DNA of 64,000 bases. Source: Plantago ovata (Eukaryota; Streptophyta; Magnoliopsida; Lamiales; Plantaginaceae). Positions within the stretch are counted from its first letter, which is position 1, and each line of letters starts with the position of its first letter. Of the stretch, positions 1 to 9,689 are shown piece after piece. The notes under the pieces were generated by a model, which worked only from the letters and a program-made list of their open reading frames with translations, was not told where the DNA came from and did not search any database. Made by a program: the position numbers and the translations under genes. The DNA is taken from positions 56,270,425 through 56,334,424 of the forward strand of contig CM051457.1 of the NCBI GenBank assembly GCA_028274465.1, read 5' to 3'.

Positions 1-575
1 AGTCCACCAGCACCAGGACTAGGACCTTGATTATCATCATCATCATCCTTTTTGTCCTTGGAATCTTTTCCTTCATCATCACTTGGATCTTTTGGGATAT
101 TTTTATCCTCTTCTTCTTCATCATTGTCCGTCAGTATGACCAACTCAAGATGTTTGTACATTGCTGCACTTGTAACTTCCTCTTCCTCATTGATTTTGTG
201 GGGATCAGCCACCACGGGTACAAAGGAACCCTTGAGCATCACAGCTTGTTCAGTTGGAGAGGCACTCTTGAATTTAGCTTTCATATTCTCTCTGATTTGA
301 GCAATCAGACTAGAGCCCATGAGCTGAGAATATGTCAACTCTTCTGGAAGTATAGAATGCACAAATGTCTCGAGTTTCAGCAGAGAAAGTCTCTTTTTCT
401 CGTTGGACAGATGAATGTGAAGATCAGAGAAATCCATCCTTCTGTACCTTTGCCAGTTGCTGACGGATTTAGCAACTCTGGTCAAGGTAGTTCTCTTGAA
501 GTTTGAGTAAAGTTCCTCTGAACTTACTTCCAAATCTTCAGTGATGTGAACCACTTCAATGGTCTCCTTTTGAGC
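1..575 (-). pseudogene. distal part of the copia extra 3' ORF, open to the window edge
   Basis: One minus-strand frame stays open for about 190 codons from just after an intron-like acceptor to the first base of the window. The predicted peptide is hydrophilic; a helical, charged first part is followed by a strongly acidic tail with runs of Asp, Glu and Lys near the window edge (DDDDD-type clusters). I see no signal peptide or membrane segment in this part. It lies downstream of the main extra-ORF segment and probably belongs to the same reading unit, but the link depends on the intron-like segments between 576 and 963. There is no recognisable enzymatic motif. It belongs to a fossil copy. 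Confidence 0.5.
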
Positions 576-963
576 CTGAAAAAGAATAAAATTAAGTTTA
601 GGAAGGTTTTGGAAAGTAGTTTTAGAGTCTAAAATTGGAACATGATTTACCTGCTGAAGTTCAACAAGCTCATGTTGCACACTTTGTTGTGCTGGCACTA
701 TTTCCATTGTTTCAGGAGCTTCAGAAGCATCCTTGAATTTTTCATCCTGAAATGATTTTAAGTTAGATACAAGCACTAAGTTTTCAAACTTAGTTGAATT
801 ACCAAAAACTTCATCTACCTGCTGAACAGGAGTTGTGGATTCTGGTGCAGAAGTTTCAACAATCTTCTTGACTTGTATCTTGAGAAGTCTGTAAAGAAAT
901 GATTATATTAGCAAAAGAAAGAGTTTCAGATAGTGAAGTTTTGCTTATGTCTGAGTTAACTAC
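576..963 (-). other. three short intron-like or exitron-like segments in the extra ORF
   Basis: On the minus strand three intervals (963-889, 818-747 and 650-576) begin with GTA directly after CAGCAG and end in CAG after a pyrimidine-rich stretch. Their lengths are 75, 72 and 75 nt, all multiples of three, and each is open in one frame. This is the pattern expected of exitrons or very short plant introns. The repeated CAGCAG-GTA junction could alternatively reflect duplicated coding modules. No transcript evidence is available. Confidence 0.45.
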
Positions 964-3061
964 CTGCTGAAGAAGGGCAGGTGGTGACTCAGTCCTTTCA
1001 GCAATGACAACATCTTCATTATCTGGGACTTGTTCTTCAGTAGACTTCTTTTCTTGCTCTAATTGAGAAGGCTGTGCAGATTCAGCAATCTCCCTTGTCT
1101 CTGAAATGACAAGTTGAGCAGAGACATCTTGACCTTTTAGTTTACTGCTGGTCATGAACACATCTATTGATTTGTTGGAGTTGTCATCAATCTCCAAATC
1201 CATTTGCTGGCTTAGTTCTGTCAGCACCAGCTGAACTTTGTCAATGGATGTTTTTGGTGAACTAGGTCCAGTATTCTCAGCATCACGAGATGCGTCGTCG
1301 AATAGTGTCTCTTGTGGTGTTTCAGCAACCTCTGGGACTTGAACCATTGCAGTCTCATCAACTGGTTCTTCAGCAATTACAGTTTCAGTAACTGTAGTTT
1401 CAGCAACTTGATGAGTTGCTTGTTCAGCAACCATCTTTTTAGCAGCATCAGCAAGTGCCGCGTTTCTCAGATTAGCAGCAATATCACTTTCTGGTTCCAG
1501 AGTGTGGTCATCTAGATTATCTACAATGTAGATATCTGGGATTGGGGCAGGAATTTCGTTTTCACTGCCTTGTTGTCTTATCTCAGCAGATGTATCAACA
1601 TTGAGTTGATTGTTGAAGGCTTCTGCAAACACTTCAACATTGCTGAAGGCTTCTGCAAGCACTTCATCAACATCTACTGGAGTGGCTTGTGTTTCAGCAA
1701 CTCCTAGAGCATCATCCGAAAGATCATGGACAATTGGAACTGACTTACGAGCCATTGTTTTCTTTCTTGGGTGAGTCTTTGTCCGTTTCTTCTTAGGGAT
1801 GGGGTCAGCTGATGATGCTGCAGTTTGAATGTCATCATCAGCTTTCCTCTTTTTCTTCTTAGATTTTTCCAGTTTCTCTCCAGCAGCAGCATCTGCAACA
1901 GTTTCATTTTCAGCAACGGCTGTTGTACACGTACCTTGTTGATCACCACCTACAACAGTTTCATCAACAACATTTGCAGCTGTTGGATGCCTGTCTTGCT
2001 GCCTGACAATTATAACATCTGCAGCTGTTGTATACCTTTCTTGCTGACCAATACTGACAACATTTGCAGCTGTTGTCTTCTTTGACTTCTTGTCAGCAAG
2101 CTTAGGTCCATTTTTCTTGTAGAAGGCTCTTCCCACATTGCATACTGATTTCTTAATCGACAATGGTTTCTCAGCTGAATCCTCAAGTGTTCAAGGATAT
2201 AGCATATTTTTAGTCCATACATGACTGGGAAGGTAGGTGAGACTTTGTTGTCTTCAACCTTTACCTTAAATTTAGTAACACAATCAACAAGTCTGTTGAA
2301 AATGTACTTAGCCCAATTGAGCTCAGTTTTGTTCTCATGTATATGCATCAGCAATGGCCACCTTCTCAAGCCTACTTGGTCAATTCCTCCAAATTGGGAG
2401 TCTAAGACTTTGATGAGTAGTAGAGCTATTAGACCAAGTGAATGACAGAGATGCTTCCTCTTTACGTGCTTTGTCCAAGTCACGGGAGCAATCTCTCCTT
2501 TCTTCATTCTTTCATTTCTGACATCACTGTAGAAGGCTTCAATTTCTTCATCAGTGGCAGTGATGTCATCTTCAGTTCCAGTAGTTGGAATCTGAAAGAT
2601 GTTGGCTAAATCAATCCATTTCAAGATGATTTGCACACCTTGAACTGTGGTAGAAATCACTTTTTCAGTGACTCCTTGTCCATCAGTGAGAGTTTGGATT
2701 TCTGCATTGTTGTAGAATTCCATGCCATCTAACATGCTCACTTTCTTAGGGCGAGCAGTTATGAAGAAAAGAAGGCCTTGTTGATTTATCAAATTTAGTG
2801 CCTCTTCATTTTCTTCATCTAAATCTTGTTCATAGAAGTATCTTATATACTTCTCTTTGGAAAAGCCGCCCCATTGCATCATCTGTTCACACTTTGCAGT
2901 GTCAAGATATGCAGGCGGCATGGTCTCTCTGTTATACGGTCGTTTTTCAACACAATTTTCACTGTGTTGGTTGCCGGAGTTACAACCGGAGTAGTGCTTT
3001 TCCCAGCACTATCAGCTTTCGATGACTTTGAGGTCTTAGAGGACTGTCTCTTTGGAGCCAT
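856..3061 (-). pseudogene. extra ORF downstream of copia pol (env-position ORF), main part
   Basis: The segment starts with a basic Ser/Lys-rich N terminus (MAPKRQSSKTSKSSK). A central region follows with an EFYNNA stretch and a V-x-G-V-x-I ... IP-x-x-G pattern; this resembles the putative plant transposon protein domain seen in Athila and SIRE extra ORFs. The C-terminal half is low complexity, rich in Ala, Glu, Thr and Val, with many VAET/VAEE units and a KKKR-rich patch around codons 100-140 of the second open segment. I see no membrane helix, so the label env-like rests on position only. It belongs to a fossil copy, reads in more than one frame and has a few breaks. The copia pol end lies beyond the inserted copy A. 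Confidence 0.6.
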
Positions 3062-3317
3062 TTCTTATATAGCGGTAGAAATGTACGAAAAAGATTAACT
3101 TGCTTTTTGACCGGAGGTACAGTGAACTCAGGGCACAGGCTATAAAATTTGCAGAGAAAGGAAATGTGAGTTAAAGAATTTTGTCTTTCTCTAACTCTTT
3201 GTTTATATAGTATCTCTGGTGTGCAAGAAGCTCAAACGGTTTTGAGTTCTCAACAAGGGTAAAACAGAGATTCAACTGTGTTAGTGGAGCCTTTGCATTA
3301 AATGCGTAGTGGTCCAC
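3062..3317. other. copia leader between pol and the extra ORF, left of copy A
   Basis: About 250 bp without a gene. On the minus strand this would be the leader of the extra ORF. The last five bases, TCCAC, are the target duplication of copy A, repeated at 15030-15034. Nothing else stands out. Confidence 0.6.
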
Positions 3318-4531
3318 TGATGAACGTGTATTTTACACTTTCATTCGAGTCTTTTTCACCAATTTAGCTATCCTCTAGGTTAATTTAACTTATATTTTAG
3401 TGCATTTTATTAGAATAGTGTCATGTTTCCCTTTTCTTTGCTTTTTTCAGGTTTTAGGTAAAAAACGTATGTTTATGGGCAATATTGATGAAGAGGGCAA
3501 AGTTTTGGTGTTTCGAGGACATTCGTGGTGTATCTAGAAGGTTCCGGATGATATTTGAGGCCTAGGGGACGAGTTTCAAGGCTTAAAGGTCACTAGAAGG
3601 CAAAATCCGAGTCCGAAAATGAAAAGAAGACAAAAAATGCGTCTCCACTGACCGGGAGCTCCCAGGCGGTTCGCCCGGGATGCCAGGCAGTTCGCCCGGT
3701 GCCAGGCGGTTCGCCTAGGACCCCAGGCGATGCGCCCCCCAGTTTCCGACTTCTATATATATGTTTGCCCATTCTCTACGTTTTTCATACCTTTTCACAT
3801 TATTTTGAGAGACAAATTCTCCAGAGCCTGTTCTGGGAATTCTTAGCATAGGAGACTCTTTTGCTTATCAATTTGGAGGATTAAGCATAGCAATTGGACC
3901 TCCTTGTTTATCAATTCTTGCTTGTGAGTTAGCAATTCTTCGGAGATTGACAACCTTCGTTGGTAACATTGTATCTCACGATTTTTCTACTTTTATTTAT
4001 CTCTTTCAACATGTTTTCATTCAATCTTGCTTTGATTCTTGTCGATTGCAATTTATCTATGAGTAGCTAAATCTATCGTTGGTGATAGTATGTGATTTCT
4101 TAGCTAGGGTTCTTAATTATGCATGATTTGCTGTAACGCGATTCAGACTTGACTTATTGCTTTATTTCTTTGATCTATCTAAGCCCTCTATCTTTGTAGT
4201 GTTGAATTGAACGGAACACATTGGACAATTCATGATCTTAGATTTCTATGCAAACGTTCAAGTACTTCATGCATGATTATTAACCTGATGCTTTGAATGA
4301 TCATACTATCGCTAACTTCCATTATTATTGATAAGAAAATCTGTGCTAAGTCGTTTGTTGAGTTTATAGTTTAAGTTAAATTAGATAAAGCTAGTTATAG
4401 TCATTAGAGATCGACACTCGAGGTTATTTTACTTCTACACTACGTGCCTTGGTTTTCGTTGTAGTTGTGAATTGCCTTTGGCTAAAAACAAATTTATTTG
4501 ATTAATTGAGTCTGACAATCTCGTTTCATCA
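3318..4531 (+). repeat. 5' LTR of copy A
   Basis: A 1.2-kb LTR with TG...CA ends. Four dyad boxes of the form GGCGGTTCGCC lie at 3665, 3686, 3705 and 3726, about 20 bp apart, followed by a TATA box (CTATATATAT near 3753). The downstream LTR of the same element has only three such boxes, so the roughly 20-bp unit varies in number even between the two LTRs of one copy. Confidence 0.93.
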
Positions 4532-4534
4532 AAT

Positions 4535-4552
4535 TGGCGTTGTTGCCGGGGA
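4535..4552 (+). other. primer-binding site, tRNA-Asp type
   Basis: TGGCGTTGTTGCCGGGGA starts three bases after the LTR and closely matches the complement of the 3' end of plant tRNA-Asp(GUC). Copy C has the exact 18-base complement at 62924-62941. Confidence 0.88.
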
Positions 4553-4670
4553 CTATACTGCTTTTTTCTGATTAGCTTATTTATATTTTCAACATTCAAT
4601 TCCTAGTTTTGGTAGTTTAGTTAATTTGATCTCTCTTGATACTCTTTTCTTTGCTTGTGACAGATAGTGT

Positions 4671-6790
4671 ATACGAAGTACACGATCTAGAGGAACACCG
4701 CTTGCTGGACCGATCGCTGAAATCGACAGAGTCTACCACCAAAGAAGGCGACTACTTCGACGATGTGAACTAGAGGAAATAGAGGATATCGATTTCTCTG
4801 AATCTCTACACAGTCTTTTTGGAAAAATCGTCGTAATGGCAGAAGCGAGACCACTTAAATCATGGGTTCAACCCACCAAGGATCGTATGAGGGGACCGGC
4901 GATTGTTCTTTCGTCTGCAACTCGAGATCTGGAAATAAAAAACCACATGTTCCAGCAACTTCCGAGGTTCTATGGCTTGGCTAGGGAAGACGTGATGGGG
5001 TACTTGGCGATGAAATAACAACGGATGAGTTGAGAATGAAGGTTTTTGCTATGGGGCTTGGCGACAAGGCCAAGGCATGGTTGAGTTCTCTACCGGCGGG
5101 TTCGCTTGACACTTGGGCAAAGGTTTTTTCAGCATTCATGGAGAAATACTTTCCTCACACATTGACTACCGCGCTTAAGGCGCAAATCACTGGATTCAAA
5201 CAAGACTATGATGAGACCATCTACACCGCGTTTGAGAGGTTCCAAGACCTCATGAACAAGTGCCCTCACCATGGTTTTGAGCTTTCGGATCTTGTCCAAC
5301 ACTTCTACAATGGACTAACCTTTGAGAATCTACAAGTGGTGGATTTCCAATGCCGTGGCAATATTTGGGAGGAAACCGCGGAAGCCGTTTGGGTGGTTTT
5401 CGAAAGGCTTGCTAAGGGTTCACAATTCAAGGATCCAAGAGCAATGGTTAGGAGACGTGGACCTGAAGCTCCACCTACTCAAGAAGCCCCTATGTATGGG
5501 GGGAATGGTGATCGATTCGAGTGCTTTACCAACGAGTTGAAACAAGTCCTCAAGAGCTCCGTTGGAACATCTATGTCGAATGAAGTTTGCCGAATATGCA
5601 AGAACTATGGGCATGGAGCTCATATGTGTAGGTCGGAGCTTGCATATGATGATGACAATTGGGTTCAAGGAAGCGAAGAGGAAGCTTTTGCTGCGGAATT
5701 TGGTATTCCAGAAGCTAGCTATGGACAAGATGGTAGGAATCCTCGAGGTGGATTTTGGAGAAGAGGGTTCCGAAACAGTCAAGGATATGCACCGGCTAGC
5801 CAAACTTATGGCCCTAACCAAGACCGTGGTAAGCTTATCTATGATAATGATCACTGCGAAAATTCCACTCCCAAAGAGCAATCGAAGTCGAAGACGGCTC
5901 TACTCATGGAAAACTTGCAGAAAATGGTTGATCACACCCAAGGTTTTCTTAAGCGTTATGAAGAAGATTCTGAGAAGACTAGGGCGAGGCTGGATCGTTT
6001 GGAAGAGAGCACTAGGCTTGCCCATCAAAAGATGCAAGAGTTGATTGACCGTGGAGCGAGTAGGGAGCATGGGAAATTACCTAGCACCACTGAGAAGTCG
6101 ATGTGTATTACTTTAGTAGGTGATCTTCCTATTGAGATCACTATCAAGAAAGGTGCTAATTGTGGGTGTTGCAAGGATGGAGAACCTCCACTAGCCAAGG
6201 AAGAAGAGAAGGACCTTGGTTTTGATGTGAGTGAAGAGGAGCAAGAGGATCCCGAGCCAATTCCTGAGAGTTTCGATGTTAAGGTAGGGATTGGTGAACT
6301 TGAAGATGTTCGTGCTACACTAGATACGAGATCTTACTCTAATGTGCTCCCAATGAATGTGTTTGAGAAGAGTGGCCTTGGAAAACTATCTGAGCATAAG
6401 GCTATTGTGCAATTGGCGGATGGATCCTTTGTGAGACCCGAAGGCGTTGTAAAGAACGTATTGGTTAAGATTGGTGAATCTTCTGTGTACACCAACTTTG
6501 TAGTTATGCCGGCGTCTACACCTGGGATGGGGGATGTTGTTCTCTTGGGGCGAACGTTCTTGACTAAGCTACGCTCCGTGATAGACATCTACCGAAGAAC
6601 TTGCACCATTGAGGTGGATGGCAAGCAACATGTGTTGCGAGCCATATCTGATCCAAATATTCACTTCAATGCTTCTCACACAATTAACTACTTTGGTCTT
6701 GCTGTCTATGTTCATTCTCATTCACAGGTTCGTGGCATGAGGAAAAGATCCATGAAGGGTAAGTCTAGTACCCTAAAAAAGAAGAACTAA
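4671..6790 (+). pseudogene. gag-protease region of copy A
   Basis: This is the structural polyprotein of the element. In order it carries an N-terminal region shared with copy B (MAEARPLKSWVQPTKDRM), the retrotransposon gag core (AKAWLSSLPAGS to VQHFYNGLTFE), a CCHC zinc knuckle (CRICKNYGHGAHMC), a coiled-coil stretch (MENLQKMVDHTQ to LAHQKMQELI) and a retropepsin-like protease (LDT region, then VVLLGRTFL). It is close in sequence to copies B and C. It is a fossil with a small number of breaks compared with copy B. No polymerase follows. Confidence 0.88.
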
Positions 6791-7447
6791 GAGTAAGAAG
6801 AAGTCGAGTCAAAGACTATAAATAATGGCGCTATCCGGGAGGCAACCCGGAATTTTTATCGCGTTTTTATCGCTTTATTGCATTGCATGCATTCATACAT
6901 TGAACAATTTGCCTTTCTTTATCTGAATTTGTTCGTTTATGTGATGTTTTGTGCTTATGTTTACGTTTGATTGAATTTTTTCGAATGTTTTTTTATGAGG
7001 GAAATGGTTTTCGGGGATAAAAACTGAGTTTTTTCGAAAAATTTCGTCTCTCCACCTCTGGAGGTGGGGGGCGAATCGCCCCACGTCGCCAGAGACTCTC
7101 TGGCAGTGGGGGCGATTCGCCCCACATATGGGGCGATTCGGCCCACACCGCCAGAGAGCTTCACGCTCTCTGGCGATGGGGGGCGAATCGCCCCAGACAC
7201 GGGGTGAATCGCCCCCCGTTTCCTGAAAGAAGAAAAACGGGATTTCTCCCTAAATTCTTCATTATTTTATCTTCTTCACCTCTCTTACTCCAAAACACCC
7301 AAAAACTAAAAAAATCTTCAATCTTTCATAAAATCTTCAATTCTCCATCAAATTTTGTGTTCTTTAGCTTCAATCGAAGCCCATTATGTGCTCTTTCATT
7401 CTATCCGAACAACGTTCATCCTAGTTCATTCGTTTTTCAGATCTGAG
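6791..7447 (+). promoter_or_regulatory. dyad-box cluster and possible internal promoter/leader upstream of ORF2
   Basis: After a short linker with an inverted repeat (TCCGGGAGGCAACCCGGA), five GC-rich dyads of the form GGGCGAATCGCCC lie at 7069, 7110, 7131, 7181 and 7202, with two pairs 21 bp apart. The last box runs into CCCCCCGTTTCC, echoing the LTR sequence before its TATA box (CCCCCCAGTTTCC). A TATTTTATC and a pyrimidine-rich leader follow. The same arrangement precedes ORF2 in copy B (36962-36994). I infer a second promoter for ORF2; no transcription data exist here. Confidence 0.5.
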
Positions 7448-7956
7448 GTAACTTCACAAGAACCCTAATTTTTCAAATTTGGGGGTTTCTTGATCTATGC
7501 TTCAATTGAGCTTATATAATGTATGGGTTGATTTTTTATGTGATTAGAATCAATTTTAATTACCAATTGCTTGCTCATTTTTGCTTACTTGATGTCTATG
7601 TCTCGTTTTGCATTGCTTCTTTTCTTTCATTCCATGTTATATGATGAGATTATTGGTATGATAAAGGTAAACATGTTGGTAGAACACTTGATTGATGGGG
7701 TTTGAGACTTTTTGGTGAAATTTTTGAGTACTATGGTTTGAATGAATCTTATGATATGAGGTGACTAGCTATCTAGCATAAAGCTTGTTGAGATATGTTA
7801 CATATTGTGACATGTTGATACGTTGCATTATGGTAGCTAGATTAGACTTGGTGTTTGAAGATTAGGCGTGATGATGGAGTTACTCATTTGTTTCACTCTT
7901 GCATTTGCATATGCATGAAGCTTTTTGCTGTACGAGGTACTAATGGATGTTTGTAG
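7448..7956 (+). other. possible leader intron of ORF2
   Basis: The donor is AGATCTGAG followed by GTAAC, and the acceptor is CTAATGGATGTTTGTAG followed by G, with a good plant-like branch site (CTAAT) and a T-rich end. Copy B has the same borders in the same order (AGATCTGAG-GTATC and CTAATTGCTCTTTGTAG) about 535 nt apart. The AT-rich interior has no long open frame. Conservation in two copies could also reflect recent common descent alone. Confidence 0.45.
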
Positions 7957-8709
7957 GAACCATGCCACAAAGAGAGAGGAGCACTTTCGTTTGGCTACAA
8001 TGAGGTATTGGAGGTGGTTCGATTCCAACCATGTCAAAGGGTTTGACAAGGACGTTCTCCATGAGTTCTATGTTGGGTATACTAATCTTCAAGAGAAGGA
8101 GAGTGATCTCGTTAAAGGTGTGTTCGAGCCATGGACTTTTGCATCAACTTCGCGCTTTATCCATATGGTGGAACGAGAATTCACGGGGAGTGACCATTCT
8201 TATGTCTATTCACGTACAACTAAAGGGATTGGAAGCAATATCACGGCAGAAATCTGCCACAAGGAATGCAAGGTTCGAGAGACTAGGAAGCAACCGGGGC
8301 GGCCTCATCACAACAGATTTAGTCTTGAGTCGACAGTGGTGATGAAGTTCTGTATCGCTAACTTGATTCCAAAACATAATGACATGGACACCCAACCCTT
8401 CGTTGTGGTGATCCTCGATTGCTTATTGAGGGAGCACCATATAGACATCGGGAGCATCAACCGTGAAGAATGTGGGCGACATTGGGCAAAGAAGAAGAAA
8501 ACCTCTATGTTTCCGAGTTTCATCACAGCTTACTGTAAGATCCATGGGGTAGAGGACATTGGTGAGGGAGACTCTAAGAGCACGGCTCTTTCCCCTTCAA
8601 CAATTCACGGGCTATTAGAGATATACCGGATGGAAAACCCCATAGCTGCAGCAGCTAATCTTGAGGCTTCTCTTCGACAACGCAATTCTTCTAATGGTGA
8701 TGATGGTAA

Positions 8710-9500
8710 TGTAACGACCCAACCCACTAATGGGCCGAGACCCAGCCCAACGGGCCGGCGAGGTTACTCCTGGGCGCTCTCCGGGGTGATATGCTGGCCC
8801 CACAGACCAACACGAGTTCTAATCCACGCACTTTGTCCTCACTCGTGCGCGCACTGGAAACTTCCCAGTGGGTCACCCATCGTAGAATTGCTCCAGAGCA
8901 AGCACGCTTAACTCTGAAGTTCTTCTAGATAAATTCCCGAAAAGAAAGGTGCACCTTGTTGGTATGAGTAGCGTTCTCAACCCTTTTAAGCTTCTTCTGA
9001 AATCTGGGGCGTTACAATCACCCCCTCTTAAATTGCGCAACGTCCTCGTTGCGCGCTGTCCCGAGACCAACCATCCGTGCAGGATTCTAGAGGTGGCCCC
9101 TACGGGATCAAGAGGTGGCTCCCACCGCCCATACAGTGTAGCACTTTGCCCCGTATGGCACTTAGCTCCTGCAGTTCCGGATAGTCCCGCTCTGATACCA
9201 CTTGTAACGACCTGGCCCACTAATGGGCCGAGACCCAGCCCAACGGGCCGACGAGGTTACTCCTGGGCGCTCTCCGGGGTGATATGCTGGCCCCACAGAC
9301 CAACACGGGTTCTAATCCACGCACTTTGTCCTGCGCGCACTGGAAACTTCCCAGTGGGTCACCCATCCTAGAATTGCTCCAGAGCAAGCACGCTTAACTC
9401 TGAAGTTCTTCTAGGTGAATTCCCGAAAAGAAAGGTGCACCTTGTTGGTATGAGTAGCGTTCTCAACCCTTTTAAGCCTCTGAAATCTTGGGGCGTTACA
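8710..9500 (-). mobile_element. Cassandra TRIM
   Basis: A 791-bp miniature LTR element bounded by GGTAA duplications. Its LTRs (8710-9016 and 9202-9500) start TGTAACG and end CGTTACA. Beside the right LTR is GCTCTGATACCA, the complement of the tRNA-iMet PBS TGGTATCAGAGC, so the element reads leftward. A purine tract (AAGAGGGGGTGA on the minus strand) abuts the left LTR. Each LTR contains a 5S rRNA-like segment, the hallmark of Cassandra. There is no coding capacity. The two LTRs are close to identical apart from small length differences, so the insertion is fairly recent. Confidence 0.93.
8833..8924 (-). other. 5S rRNA-like promoter segment in the left Cassandra LTR
   Basis: On the minus strand the LTR reads ACTTCAGAGTTAAGCGTGCTTG, then GATGGGTGACCCACTGGGAAGT, matching the A-box to C-box internal promoter region of plant 5S rRNA. 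Cassandra LTRs are known to carry this RNA polymerase III module. The right LTR has the same segment near 9329-9408. It is not a functional 5S gene. Confidence 0.85.
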
Positions 9501-9689
9501 GGTAACAATGAAGACAATAGGGACAATGAGGATACCATGAATACTGATGGAGGAGTTAGCCCTATTCGATCTGTTAGTAGAACCACCACCACCACCACGG
9601 GCTCCGATGATCACCAACAAGGGCCCTCGAGCAATCTCAATACCTTACATCATGTGCACTCAGCCGACCGACGCCAAACCACTCGGTAA

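Larger units (their letters stand above)
7957..9689 (+). pseudogene. ORF2 of copy A, split by a Cassandra TRIM
   Basis: The protein has no enzymatic motif I recognise. Visible features are an aromatic stretch (MRYWRWFD), an EFYVGYTNL ... V-K-G-V ... FASTSRF pattern, a VPKHND-like LIPKHNDMDTQPF motif shared with copy B, and a low-complexity tail rich in Asp, Asn, Ser and Thr. The FY ... V-x-G-V pattern recalls the Athila ORF/plant transposon protein family found in extra ORFs of Ty3 elements. It lies between gag-protease and the 3' LTR where pol would be expected. An antisense TRIM sits in the tail. A possible internal promoter and leader intron precede it. Confidence 0.6.

Noticed and set aside
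27-506. Plus-strand open frame of 159 codons
   Set aside because: It mirrors the minus-strand copia extra ORF, which has the better composition and continues open to the edge.
7204-7446. 80-codon open frame before ORF2
   Set aside because: Biased Ser/Phe composition in a pyrimidine-rich leader with no counterpart seen in copy B.
8833-9408. 5S rRNA genes
   Set aside because: The 5S-like segments are diverged and lie inside paired Cassandra LTRs with PBS and target duplication.
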